64,000 nt of DNA from Methylobacterium sp. W2 (GTDB lineage Bacteria > Pseudomonadota > Alphaproteobacteria > Rhizobiales > Beijerinckiaceae), in NCBI RefSeq assembly GCF_020662345.1, contig NZ_VMOA01000005.1, forward strand, positions 98,865 to 162,864, given 5' to 3'. Under the pieces are notes generated by a model, which searched no databases, was not told the DNA's origin, and saw nothing but the letters and a program-made list of their open reading frames with translations. Shown one piece after another: positions 36,468 through 44,613 of this stretch; the stretch's first letter is position 1; the number at the start of each line of letters is the position of its first letter. Both the position numbers and the translations under genes were made by a program.

Positions 36468-36786
36468 TGGAAAAAGGCTTCCTTCAATGGGTCCATCGGG
36501 GCGTGTCTCATCGACGTTGCGAACCCGCCCTCTGGGACCATCGTAACTGGTCTACGGAGCCTTCGTTCCAACCCCGGCCAGGATGCCTTTTTGACGCGGC
36601 CTCTCTGAACCGCACCCGAACGATTACTTAAAATATCGTTAAATCATAGCCTTAACCGTTCCTTAAGCGTGCCACGCTTGAATCACGGAGCTGTCCCATT
36701 GTGGTCACAGCTCCCGGCGAGACCTCCGCTCGCTGAACCGATCGAAGCCGCGTCCTAGAACGCCGCGGCACGAACAAGGAACACTG
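36468..36786. promoter_or_regulatory. Divergent intergenic region with two perfect CtrA boxes
   Basis: Two TTAA-N7-TTAA sites, at 36628-36642 and 36652-36666, lie between the inositol-phosphate synthase gene (minus) and the lytic transglycosylase gene (plus). The boxes are in an AT-rich patch of an otherwise GC-rich region. They end 120 bp before the plus-strand ATG, which favours control of the transglycosylase. CTTGAA at 36675 could be a -35. Confidence 0.75.
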
Positions 36787-37974
36787 ATGGGGCTTTTCCC
36801 GGAGCCGGCGCATCGCGCCGACGACGCGTGCCGTCTCGTGCCCAACGAGACCCTGGATCGTGAAGACATGGTCGCCTGGCTGAAGCCCGGCTCCCTTCGC
36901 GGCACAAAGAAGGCAGGCGCCACGGTATCGGCCAAATTGACCTTCGCGAAGATCGCGATCGGCCTGCTGCTCGGGTCGGGACTGCCCCAGAGCGCTCTGG
37001 CACCGGCCGCCACCGCCCATGACCGCATCGACCTGCGCGCATTCGTGGCAAGTGACTTCGCAGCGGTGACACTCGACAAACCCTCGGATTGGCAGGGGGT
37101 TCCCCTCCTCGACCAGGAACCAGCGACGGCGAGCCTCATCGAGTCCGATCTTGCTTCTCTTCCCCAGAGCCGGGAGAGCGCGGGACGGGACGTCCTCCGG
37201 TTCGGCGACATGAATGTGCCGCGCGACATCGTCGAGACGATCCTGAAGGCGTCGTCCGAGACCGGGGTCGACCCGGTCTACATGATGGCGCTCGCCGACA
37301 AGGAATCGAGCTTCTCGACCACGGTGAAGGCCTCGACATCGTCGGCGGAGGGGCTGTTCCAGTTCCTGTCCGGCACCTGGCTGGAACTGGTGCGGACCTA
37401 CGGCGCCCGCTACGGCTATGAAGCCGAGGCCAACGCCATCACCGGCCGAGGCGGCGCCATCACGATTCAGGACGAGGCCACCCGCACCCGCGTCCTGCGC
37501 CTGCGCCAGGATCCCTATGTGGCGGCCCTGATGGCCGGCGAGCTGATCAAGCGCGACCGCGCCCGCATCGAGCAGCGGATCGGCCGCGAACTGAAGACCT
37601 CCGAACTCTATCTCGCCCATTTCCTCGGCACGTCGAGCGCCGGCAAGTTCCTGGCGCTCAGCACCGACAACCCGGATGTGGTGGCCAAGCAAGCGTTCCG
37701 CGCGGCCGCCCGCTCCAACCGCAGCCTGTTCACGGAAAAGACCGGGAAGCACCGCCGCAGCCTGACCGTCGCGGAAGTCCGCGAGCGTCTCGGCGACATG
37801 ATCGACCGCCGGCTCGATCAATATGAAGGCGTCACCGCCCTCGTCGGCACGCAGGAGGCCACCCCGGACATCGCCAGCGATCCGAGCCAGGCCTCGGCCC
37901 TCCTCGATGCCAGCCTGCGGGTCTCGGCCCCGACCCAGCGGATGCAGGTGACCGAGGCTTTGCCGAGAGAGTGA
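36787..37974 (+). CDS. SLT-domain lytic transglycosylase-like protein
   Basis: 395 residues. A polar N-terminus of ~45 residues precedes a hydrophobic segment (KIAIGLLLGSGLPQSALAPAATA) that is a membrane anchor or late signal peptide. The SLT (goose-lysozyme-like) domain is around 155-280: MMALADKESSFSTTVKASTSSAEGLFQF contains the catalytic Glu (DKESSF) and the GLFQF variant of the GLMQ motif; YLAHFLG closes it. It would cleave peptidoglycan glycan strands in the periplasm. The upstream CtrA boxes suggest cell-cycle timing. Confidence 0.85.
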   Translation: MGLFPEPAHRADDACRLVPNETLDREDMVAWLKPGSLRGTKKAGATVSAKLTFAKIAIGLLLGSGLPQSALAPAATAHDRIDLRAFVASDFAAVTLDKPSDWQGVPLLDQEPATASLIESDLASLPQSRESAGRDVLRFGDMNVPRDIVETILKASSETGVDPVYMMALADKESSFSTTVKASTSSAEGLFQFLSGTWLELVRTYGARYGYEAEANAITGRGGAITIQDEATRTRVLRLRQDPYVAALMAGELIKRDRARIEQRIGRELKTSELYLAHFLGTSSAGKFLALSTDNPDVVAKQAFRAAARSNRSLFTEKTGKHRRSLTVAEVRERLGDMIDRRLDQYEGVTALVGTQEATPDIASDPSQASALLDASLRVSAPTQRMQVTEALPRE

Positions 37975-38143
37975 AGCCCGGCCGAGTTCGGTCGAAATTC
38001 GTCGCTCGGGCTGCGCGGGACCAAAGGACGTAGCGATGCCACCTCCGGCATGGCGTCCACGGTTCTTTCCGGTCTAGAACCGCCGAACCAGCGCCGACGG
38101 TGAGCCGACGGGACCTGCGCTCTTGGATGACGACCGGCGGCCG

Positions 38144-40618
38144 ATGACAGATCAAGAACCGGAACGGCCGAAGGCCCCTGACGCGCCGGATGCCCGAACC
38201 GCCGCCCGCGAAGCCGGACAGGCGGCACGTGTCCTGTTCAAGCATCTCGGCTTCCTCCTCGCCACGGCGTTTCGCGGTCTCGCGCGGGGCCTGCTTGCGA
38301 CGGGGCGCGCAGCGGGACGGACGCTCGGCACCCTCGGCGCGAGACTCGCCGCGCGCGCCGCCTCCGCGCGTACGAACGGCACGGGCACTCCGCCTGCGAC
38401 AGGGATCGCTCCGGCGGCGCAGACGCCACAATCAAGCTGGTGCGGCCGATTGCGGCAGCGGCCCTACCTCGCCGCCGGCCTCGCGGCCCTCGCCCTGCCG
38501 CTGGTCTTCGTCTTGGGCCTCGTCCTCTACAGTTTCGCGACCCTGCCGCCGCTGGGCGGGGTGGTGCCGGAAGGCGGCCAGCGCGCCCTCACGGTGGAGG
38601 CGGATGACGGAAGGGTCTTCGCCACGCGCGGCGCCTTCCAGGGCCAGAAGCTCACGGCGGCCGACATGCCCGCCCATCTCGCCCAGGCCGTGGTCGCCAT
38701 CGAGGACCGGCGGTTCTACTCGCATTGGGGGGTCGATCCGCGCGGGCTGGCGCGGGCGCTCTGGCGCAACACCGTGAGCGGCGGCGTCCGCGAGGGCGCC
38801 TCCACCATCACCCAGCAATATGTCCGGCTGACCTCCCTGACCCAGGAGAAGACGCTGCGCCGGAAGATCCAGGAAGCGTTCCTGGCCCTGCGCGTCGAGA
38901 GCACGATGTCGAAGGAGGACATCCTCCTCGGCTATCTCAACACCGCCTATTTCGGGGCCGGCGCCTACGGGATCGACGCCGCGTCGCGGCGCTATTTCGG
39001 CAAGGGCGCGAAGGCGCTGACCCTCCCCGAGGCGGCGATGCTGGCGGGCCTCGTCAGGGCGCCTTCGCAATTGGCGCCGACGCGTAATTTCGGCGGCGCC
39101 AAGGAGCGCGCCGACATCGTCCTGCAGACCATGGTCGAGACCAAAGCGATCAGCGCCGCCGAGGCCGACAAGGCCCGCGCCGAGACGATCACGCTCCGCA
39201 CCCCGCCCGAGACGCCGCCGGGCACCAACTATTTCCTCGACATGGTCTCGGCGGATGCCAAGCGCCTGTCGGACACGTCCGGCGACGTCACCCTGCGCAC
39301 CACCCTCAACCTCGACTTGCAGAGCCTGGCGGAGGGCGTCATCGCCCGGCGGCTCGATGCGGAAGGGGCGAAGAAGAAGGCGGGCCAGGGCGCCATGGTG
39401 GTCCTGAACAAGGAGGGCGCAATCCTCGCCATGGTGGGCGGGCGCGATTACGAGGACAGCCAATTCAACCGGGCGATCCAGGCCAAGCGCCAAGCCGGCT
39501 CGCTGTTCAAGCTGTTCGTCTACCTCACCGCCTATGAGAAGGGCCTTTCGCCGGAGACGGTGCTGGTCGACCGGCCGATCCAGATCGGGGATTGGGAGCC
39601 GCAGAATGCGAGTGGCCGTTTCCGTGGGGCAGTCCCCCTCCGCACCGCCTTCGCCCAATCGATCAACACCATCGCCGCCCAGCTCGCCGACGAGATCGGC
39701 ATGGCCTCCGTCATCGAGACCGCGCGCAAGCTCGGCGTCACCTCCGACCTTCCCAACGTTCCGAGCCTCGCCCTCGGCTCGGCAGAGGTGTCCCTACTCG
39801 AGATGACACGAGCCTATGCTGGCGTGCTGGCGAGCGCCCAGCCCCTCGACACCTACGGCGTCCATGCCATTCGCGGGCCCGGCCCGGACCCGCTCTACCT
39901 GCGCCCCGATGCCAAGCCGACGACGCCGCTGCCGGGCGAGAGCCGGGCGATGATGCTCGATTCGCTCCAGGCCGTGGTGGATAGCGGAACCGGGCGGGCC
40001 GCGCGGATCACCAACCTCGCGGTGGGCGGCAAGACCGGGACGACGCAGGATTACCGCGACGCCTGGTTCGTCGGGGTGACACCGGACCTCGTCGTCGGCG
40101 TCTGGGTCGGCAACGACGACAATGCCTCGATGAACAAGGTCGGCGGCGGCGACCTGCCGGCGGCGATCTTCAAGGATTTCACCCAACGCGCCACCGTCCA
40201 GATGGCGTCACGGCGCAAGCGCCCCTCCGCCGCCCGCGCCGAGCCGGCCCCCGCTGCCAAGGAGACTGCCGCGGCCGGGGCGCTGCGCGGCGTGCCGGAG
40301 GTGATCGATACCGGCACTCTCTCGTTCCGCGGCCGGACGGTGCGCCTGCTGGGTGTCGACGGCGAGCGGGGCGCCCTGGCGCGCCAGCTCGCGCGCTATC
40401 TGCGCCGGCGCGAAGTCGTCTGCGCGCCAGCGGCCGGCGGCGCGGGCGACGAGGCGCAGCCTGCGGGCCTGCGCTGCCAGATCGACGGCGACGATCTCGC
40501 CTCCCTGATCCTTACGGCCGGCGGTGCGCGCGCCTCCGAAGATGCCCCGTCCGACCTCCTGGCGGCGGAGGAGCAGGCCCGCTCGGAGCGGGCCGGTTTG
40601 TGGCGGCGCGAGCGCTGA
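38144..40618 (+). CDS. Class A penicillin-binding protein with degenerate nuclease-like C-terminal domain
   Basis: 824 residues from ATG 38144; a TTG at 38123 is also in frame. A cytoplasmic Ala/Arg-rich N-terminus leads to one membrane helix (about 112-135, YLAAGLAALALPLVFVLGLVLYSF). The GT51 glycosyltransferase follows, with catalytic Glu in VVAIEDRRFYSHWGVDPRG and later EGASTITQQYVRL. The transpeptidase has SLFK as the active-site SxxK, SIN as SxN, and KTGTT. The last ~90 residues (from LSFRGRTVRLLGVDGERGALARQL to AEEQARSERAGLWRRER) resemble a staphylococcal-nuclease fold whose catalytic spacing is not kept. It builds peptidoglycan in the periplasm. Confidence 0.9.
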   Translation: MTDQEPERPKAPDAPDARTAAREAGQAARVLFKHLGFLLATAFRGLARGLLATGRAAGRTLGTLGARLAARAASARTNGTGTPPATGIAPAAQTPQSSWCGRLRQRPYLAAGLAALALPLVFVLGLVLYSFATLPPLGGVVPEGGQRALTVEADDGRVFATRGAFQGQKLTAADMPAHLAQAVVAIEDRRFYSHWGVDPRGLARALWRNTVSGGVREGASTITQQYVRLTSLTQEKTLRRKIQEAFLALRVESTMSKEDILLGYLNTAYFGAGAYGIDAASRRYFGKGAKALTLPEAAMLAGLVRAPSQLAPTRNFGGAKERADIVLQTMVETKAISAAEADKARAETITLRTPPETPPGTNYFLDMVSADAKRLSDTSGDVTLRTTLNLDLQSLAEGVIARRLDAEGAKKKAGQGAMVVLNKEGAILAMVGGRDYEDSQFNRAIQAKRQAGSLFKLFVYLTAYEKGLSPETVLVDRPIQIGDWEPQNASGRFRGAVPLRTAFAQSINTIAAQLADEIGMASVIETARKLGVTSDLPNVPSLALGSAEVSLLEMTRAYAGVLASAQPLDTYGVHAIRGPGPDPLYLRPDAKPTTPLPGESRAMMLDSLQAVVDSGTGRAARITNLAVGGKTGTTQDYRDAWFVGVTPDLVVGVWVGNDDNASMNKVGGGDLPAAIFKDFTQRATVQMASRRKRPSAARAEPAPAAKETAAAGALRGVPEVIDTGTLSFRGRTVRLLGVDGERGALARQLARYLRRREVVCAPAAGGAGDEAQPAGLRCQIDGDDLASLILTAGGARASEDAPSDLLAAEEQARSERAGLWRRER

Positions 40619-40639
40619 TCCGAACGTCGCCGGGACTTA

Positions 40640-40720
40640 AGTGTCTCTGACAAAACTCCCGCTGCGTCGTCGTGCTTCGAGCGAGAACCGACCGTAACCG
40701 GGAGTTTTGTGAGGCACTCT
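40640..40720. repeat. Small inverted-repeat (MITE-like) element
   Basis: The 12-mer ACAAAACTCCCG (40650-40661) is repeated in perfect inversion as CGGGAGTTTTGT (40699-40710), with partly matching outer flanks (AGTGTCTC / GAGGCACT). It has no T run, so it is not a standard terminator. It marks the left edge of an insert containing the lysin-like gene. Confidence 0.6.
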
Positions 40721-40889
40721 CAATCCGCCACGCCCGAGCTCTGCGGCATACGTCCGATCGGTCGCCCGTCGGCTCGGCACGTCATTTAGGTTGTAACCTT
40801 CAACAATCTTGCTATCAGTAGTTGCTGATATTCGCACATCGCATACCTTGAGTCGTGCTGGATATTCAGTCTCGAGAAGGATATTCTCA

Positions 40890-41594
40890 ATGGATATTTT
40901 AGCGGTTCAAACAGCCCTCCATAAAAACGGAATCAATCCCGGCGATATCGACGGCATTTGGGGGCGACGGACAGTAGCGGCGGTCAAATTATTTCAGAAA
41001 CTACGAGGATTGGAGGTCGATGGCATTATTGGGCCGTTAACAAGCCAAGCCTTGTTCGGCACGATTCCAAGCACGACAGGTCAGCCCGAAACCAATGCCG
41101 GGCCTATCGTCTGGTATCAGGAAGCTGTCGACCTCATCGGGACCAGGGAGTTTCCCGGGCGACCCTCAAATGAGGACATCATCGAATGGGCCGTCAACCT
41201 GAACATCGATTATAAGAGCGACGACATTCCATGGTGCGGCCTGTTTGCGGCGCATTGCATCGGCGCGACACTTCCCGACGAAAGCCTGCCGAAGCATCCC
41301 TTACTTGCCCAGAATTGGGCAAAATTCGGCGACTATTGCACGCCGAGAAAAGGATCGATCCTCGTCTTCTGGCGCGGGCACGCAACCAGCAAGCTCGGTC
41401 ATGTCGGTTTTTACAAGAGCGAAGACGACACGGCTTACCATGTGCTCGGCGGGAATACGAACAACGCCGTCAGCATCGCGCGGATTGAAAAGAAAAGGCT
41501 GATTACATCGCGCTGGCCCCGCACCGCGAAGAGCATCAATGGCGATGTCGTTCACCATTCCTCCGATGAGCCACTGTCGCACAACGAAGCGTAG
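40890..41594 (+). CDS. Phage-lysin-like protein: peptidoglycan-binding domain plus TIGR02594/CHAP-like peptidase
   Basis: 234 residues from ATG 40890. Residues ~3-60 are a peptidoglycan_1-binding repeat (AVQTALHKNGINPGDIDGIWGRRTVAAVKLFQKLRGLEVDGIIGPLTSQAL). The peptidase part (about 70-200) has the nucleophile cysteine in IPWCGLFAAHCIG and the partner histidine in KLGHVGFYKSE, as in the TIGR02594 lysin family. No signal peptide is visible, which fits a phage endolysin or a protein released otherwise. Base use is AT-richer than the neighbours. No other phage gene is near, so it is an isolated insert. Confidence 0.82.
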   Translation: MDILAVQTALHKNGINPGDIDGIWGRRTVAAVKLFQKLRGLEVDGIIGPLTSQALFGTIPSTTGQPETNAGPIVWYQEAVDLIGTREFPGRPSNEDIIEWAVNLNIDYKSDDIPWCGLFAAHCIGATLPDESLPKHPLLAQNWAKFGDYCTPRKGSILVFWRGHATSKLGHVGFYKSEDDTAYHVLGGNTNNAVSIARIEKKRLITSRWPRTAKSINGDVVHHSSDEPLSHNEA

Positions 41595-41662
41595 ATCGTC
41601 ATGATTGCTGCAATGGCGGTTTGAGCCACAGACAGCATCACTTTGAAAGCGAGTCGTCGTTC

Positions 41663-43156
41663 TTACCGGAACGGCGGCTCGTCGAAGCTCCTCAGCTTGC
41701 GCGAATGCAGGCCGTTGCGGTCGGCGCGGAGGATATCGAGGGCCGACAGGCCGATGAGCAGGTGCTCGGCCACCGCCCGCTCGTAGAAGGCGTTGGCCGC
41801 GCCCGGCAGCTTGATCTCGCCGTGAAGCGGCTTGTCGGAGACGCAGAGGAGCGTGCCGTAGGGAACCCGCAGGCGGTAGCCCTGCGCCGCGATGGTGCCG
41901 CTCTCCATGTCGACGCCGATGGCGCGGGACAGGTTGATTCGCCGCCGCTCCTGGCTGAAGCGGAGCTCCCAGTTGCGGTCGTCATAGGTCACCACCGTGC
42001 CCGTTCGCAGGCGCCGCTTCAGGTTCTCGCTGGTCTCGCCGGTGACGCTGGCGGCGGCCGCCTGGAGTGCGAGCTGGACTTCGGCGAGGGCCGGCACCGG
42101 CACGTCCGGCGGCACGAGTTCGTCGAGGATGCGATCCCGGCGCAGATAGCCATGGGCGAGGACGTAGTCGCCGATGGTCTGCGATTGCCGCAACCCGCCG
42201 CAATGGCCGACCATGAGCCAGCAATGCGGACGCAGGACCGCAAGATGGTCGGTGATCGTCTTGGCGTTGGAAGGACCGACGCCGATATTGACCAGCGTGG
42301 TGCCCTGCATCGACCCGTCGGGGCCGCGCGCCACGAGATGGTAGGCCGGCATCTGGAACTTGTGCCAGGGCGAGGCGGCGATGAGGCTTGCGGGATCGAT
42401 GCTCGCCGCCTCCTCCCGCGAGACGGAGATGCCGCCGGGCAGGATCATGCGCTCGTAACCGTCCCTGCCGCTGGCGAGCTGCTCCAAGCCGTGCCGGATG
42501 AAGCCGTCGACGTAGCGATGGTAGTTCGTCAGCAGGATCCAGGGCTGGACGTCGCGCCAGTCGCAGCCGGTGTAATGGACGAGGCGGCGCAGGGAGTAAT
42601 CGACCCGGATCGCGTCAAACAGCGCCAGGGGCTTCGGCTCTTCAACTGGTGCCACCCAGAGACCGTCGGCGATCTCGTCACCCACCACCGAGAGCAGCGG
42701 GACGGGGAAGTAGGTGGCGAGATCGCGCGGCGTGATCCCGCTGCCGGAGAGGTTGGCGCCGGGCTCCAGCACATAGGGGTAGGGGATCTCCTGCGCGCTC
42801 AGGCCGACTTCGAGGGTCGCGCCGTAATCCCGGATCAGCGGCGTCAGCTGCTCCAGCAGATACGGCCGGAAATGCGCCGGCTGCGTCACCGTGGTGGCGT
42901 AGGTGCCGGGAGACTGGAACTTCGCCGTTGCGCGGGAAAAACGCGGGATCGGCCCGGACGGGTGATAGGTGATCCGCAATTCGGGATAGCGGAACTGAAG
43001 CCGCTCCGCATGGTCGGGCGCGGCGCCCCCGTCGAGATAGCGGGTCAGGGCGGTCTGGAGCGACTGGATCGCACCCGCGTACAGAGCGGCGAGGCGGTCG
43101 ACGGCAGTCTCGGCATCGCCCACGGATTCCATCGGGCGCCATTCGCTGGTGGTCAC
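41663..43156 (-). CDS. amn: AMP nucleosidase
   Basis: Amn hydrolyses AMP to adenine and ribose-5-phosphate, controlling the adenylate pool. I start at GTG 43156, which follows a strong GAGGAGAGAG site, giving 497 residues, close to the E. coli enzyme. The long frame beyond it has poor composition. The N-terminal regulatory domain covers ~1-190 (LQFRYPELRITYHPSGPIPR); the C-terminal phosphorylase-like domain contains TTLVNIGVGPSNAKTITDHLAVLRPHCWLMVGHCGGLR and VDMESGTIAAQGYRLRVPYGTLLCVSDKPLHGEIKLPG. All are characteristic. Confidence 0.93.
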   Translation of the reverse strand: MTTSEWRPMESVGDAETAVDRLAALYAGAIQSLQTALTRYLDGGAAPDHAERLQFRYPELRITYHPSGPIPRFSRATAKFQSPGTYATTVTQPAHFRPYLLEQLTPLIRDYGATLEVGLSAQEIPYPYVLEPGANLSGSGITPRDLATYFPVPLLSVVGDEIADGLWVAPVEEPKPLALFDAIRVDYSLRRLVHYTGCDWRDVQPWILLTNYHRYVDGFIRHGLEQLASGRDGYERMILPGGISVSREEAASIDPASLIAASPWHKFQMPAYHLVARGPDGSMQGTTLVNIGVGPSNAKTITDHLAVLRPHCWLMVGHCGGLRQSQTIGDYVLAHGYLRRDRILDELVPPDVPVPALAEVQLALQAAAASVTGETSENLKRRLRTGTVVTYDDRNWELRFSQERRRINLSRAIGVDMESGTIAAQGYRLRVPYGTLLCVSDKPLHGEIKLPGAANAFYERAVAEHLLIGLSALDILRADRNGLHSRKLRSFDEPPFR

Positions 43157-43399
43157 GCTCTCTCCTCGAAAGGCTTCGGCTCCAAGGCCGGCAGGGTCGA
43201 TGGCCGGCGGTGCCGAAAGAACCGCCGTGGTCCTATGCGAGAAACCTATACCGGGCCGGCGCCCGATGGAACGATGCGGCCCGCATGGCGGATCGCTGTC
43301 GACCGGCTTGCGCACGGGGGCGAGTTGTCCGACATGCTCGCTGCGAACGGCTCGCGCGGTCCCGCCGGGTAACGCCTCTCCCCACATACGATGCGCACG

Positions 43400-43921
43400 A
43401 TGAGCGACCCAATCGACCGGCGACCCGGCGAAGAGACCATCACGCTGCCCGAGTCCCATGATGCCGGGCTCTACTTCATCGGCCGTCTCCGGACCCCGTG
43501 GGCGAGCAGGGCCGAATGCCCGAAGAACGGGCTCCAGACCGATGCCGTCTGCACGCTGGAGGTCGATGCCGCCTTCGCCCCCGGTCTGCAGAACGTGGAG
43601 GGGGCGAGCCACCTCATCGTGCTCTACTGGATGGACCGGGCCGCCCGGGACATCGTGCGCCAGAGGCCGCGCCATGCCGAGGGCAGCCGCGGCACGTTCT
43701 CCCTGCGCTCGCCGGCACGCCCCAACCCCATCGCACTCTCGGTGGTGGAACTTCTCGGCATCGACGGCGCGACCGTGAGCGTCCGAGGGCTGGACTGCCT
43801 CGACGGTACACCTCTCCTCGACATCAAGCCGTATTACGCCACGACGGATTCCCGGCCGGGCGCCACTGTCGACAGAGCCGGTACGGCAAAGACAGCGGAC
43901 ATGCCGGGTGCGGCCCGATGA
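43400..43921 (+). CDS. trmO: tRNA (N6-threonylcarbamoyladenosine37-N6)-methyltransferase, TrmO/YaeB family
   Basis: 173 residues from ATG 43400; ATG 43391 is nine bases upstream in frame. The single beta-barrel TrmO domain is evident: IGRLRTPWASRAECPKNG, the region LYWMDRAARDIVRQRPRH, then GTFSLRSPARPNPIALSVVELL, the family signature, and GLDCLDGTPLLDIKPY. It uses SAM to methylate t6A37 of tRNA-Thr. Its stop overlaps the next start (ATGA), so the SGNH hydrolase gene is co-translated. Confidence 0.92.
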   Translation: MSDPIDRRPGEETITLPESHDAGLYFIGRLRTPWASRAECPKNGLQTDAVCTLEVDAAFAPGLQNVEGASHLIVLYWMDRAARDIVRQRPRHAEGSRGTFSLRSPARPNPIALSVVELLGIDGATVSVRGLDCLDGTPLLDIKPYYATTDSRPGATVDRAGTAKTADMPGAAR

Positions 43922-44613
43922 GGGCGCTGCCCTTAGCCCTTGCCGGGTTGGCGATCCTCGGGCTCGGCTTCGCCATCGGATGGATCGAGAAGCCCTCGCG
44001 TCTCAACACCCGGCTCTACGCCACGGACAGGCTGCCTTCGATCCAGGCGCATCTCGACGATGCGCCGGACGGCTACATCCTCCTCGCCGGCGATTCGCAG
44101 GCCGAGTTGCAGAGCCCGGCGCAGCGGGTCTGCGGCGCGGAGATCGTCAATGGCGGCGTCAGCGGTGCATCGGCCTCCGTCTATGCCGATCTCGTGGCGA
44201 CGCTGTCGGTGAAGACCCGCCCCCGCGCGGTGGTGGCCTTCATCGGTACCAACGATCTGCAGCGGAAGAAGGAGCCGCTCTCCGACAAGACCGCCCGGCG
44301 TTTCGACGAGGCGGTGGAGCGGATCGTGAAGCGGCTGCAGGCCCACAGCGACCGCGTCGTGGTCGCCGCCGTCCCACCCATCTCGCGTTCCGTCGAGAAG
44401 CGTCTCGAACCGGCGGCGGTGGCGGCCTATTCCGCCCGGATCGAGGTCCTGTGCCGGCGCCTCGCATGCCGATACGCCGACCCTTTTGCAGATCTACGCG
44501 ACGGCGATACCGGGTTCGCCCGCCCCGGCGCCTTGCGCGACGACCTGCACATCGCGAATTACCGCCGCGTCATGCGGGCCCTGGAACCCGCTCTCTGTGC
44601 GGCGTCGCCCTGA
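43918..44613 (+). CDS. SGNH/GDSL-family hydrolase, membrane-anchored
   Basis: 231 residues starting in the trmO stop codon. The N-terminal helix (LPLALAGLAILGLGFAIGWI) is a signal anchor. SGNH blocks are present: block I LLAGDSQAE (nucleophile Ser), block II GGVSGAS, block III IGTNDLQ and block V DDLHIANY with the catalytic Asp/His. It is probably a periplasmic esterase acting on acylated envelope glycans or lipids. The actual substrate is unknown. Confidence 0.83.
   Translation: MRALPLALAGLAILGLGFAIGWIEKPSRLNTRLYATDRLPSIQAHLDDAPDGYILLAGDSQAELQSPAQRVCGAEIVNGGVSGASASVYADLVATLSVKTRPRAVVAFIGTNDLQRKKEPLSDKTARRFDEAVERIVKRLQAHSDRVVVAAVPPISRSVEKRLEPAAVAAYSARIEVLCRRLACRYADPFADLRDGDTGFARPGALRDDLHIANYRRVMRALEPALCAASP

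Noticed and set aside
40640..40720. The inverted repeat after the PBP gene as a rho-independent terminator
   Set aside because: The arms are 37 bp apart, the loop is not compact and no T run follows; it fits a small mobile element better.
40640..41594. Prophage remnant
   Set aside because: Only one lysin-like gene is present; there is no integrase, capsid, tail or att-site duplication visible.
41621..43372. 583-codon plus-strand frame opposite the AMP nucleosidase gene
   Set aside because: Composition (His/Arg/Gly-rich) and its complete overlap with amn show it is a shadow frame.
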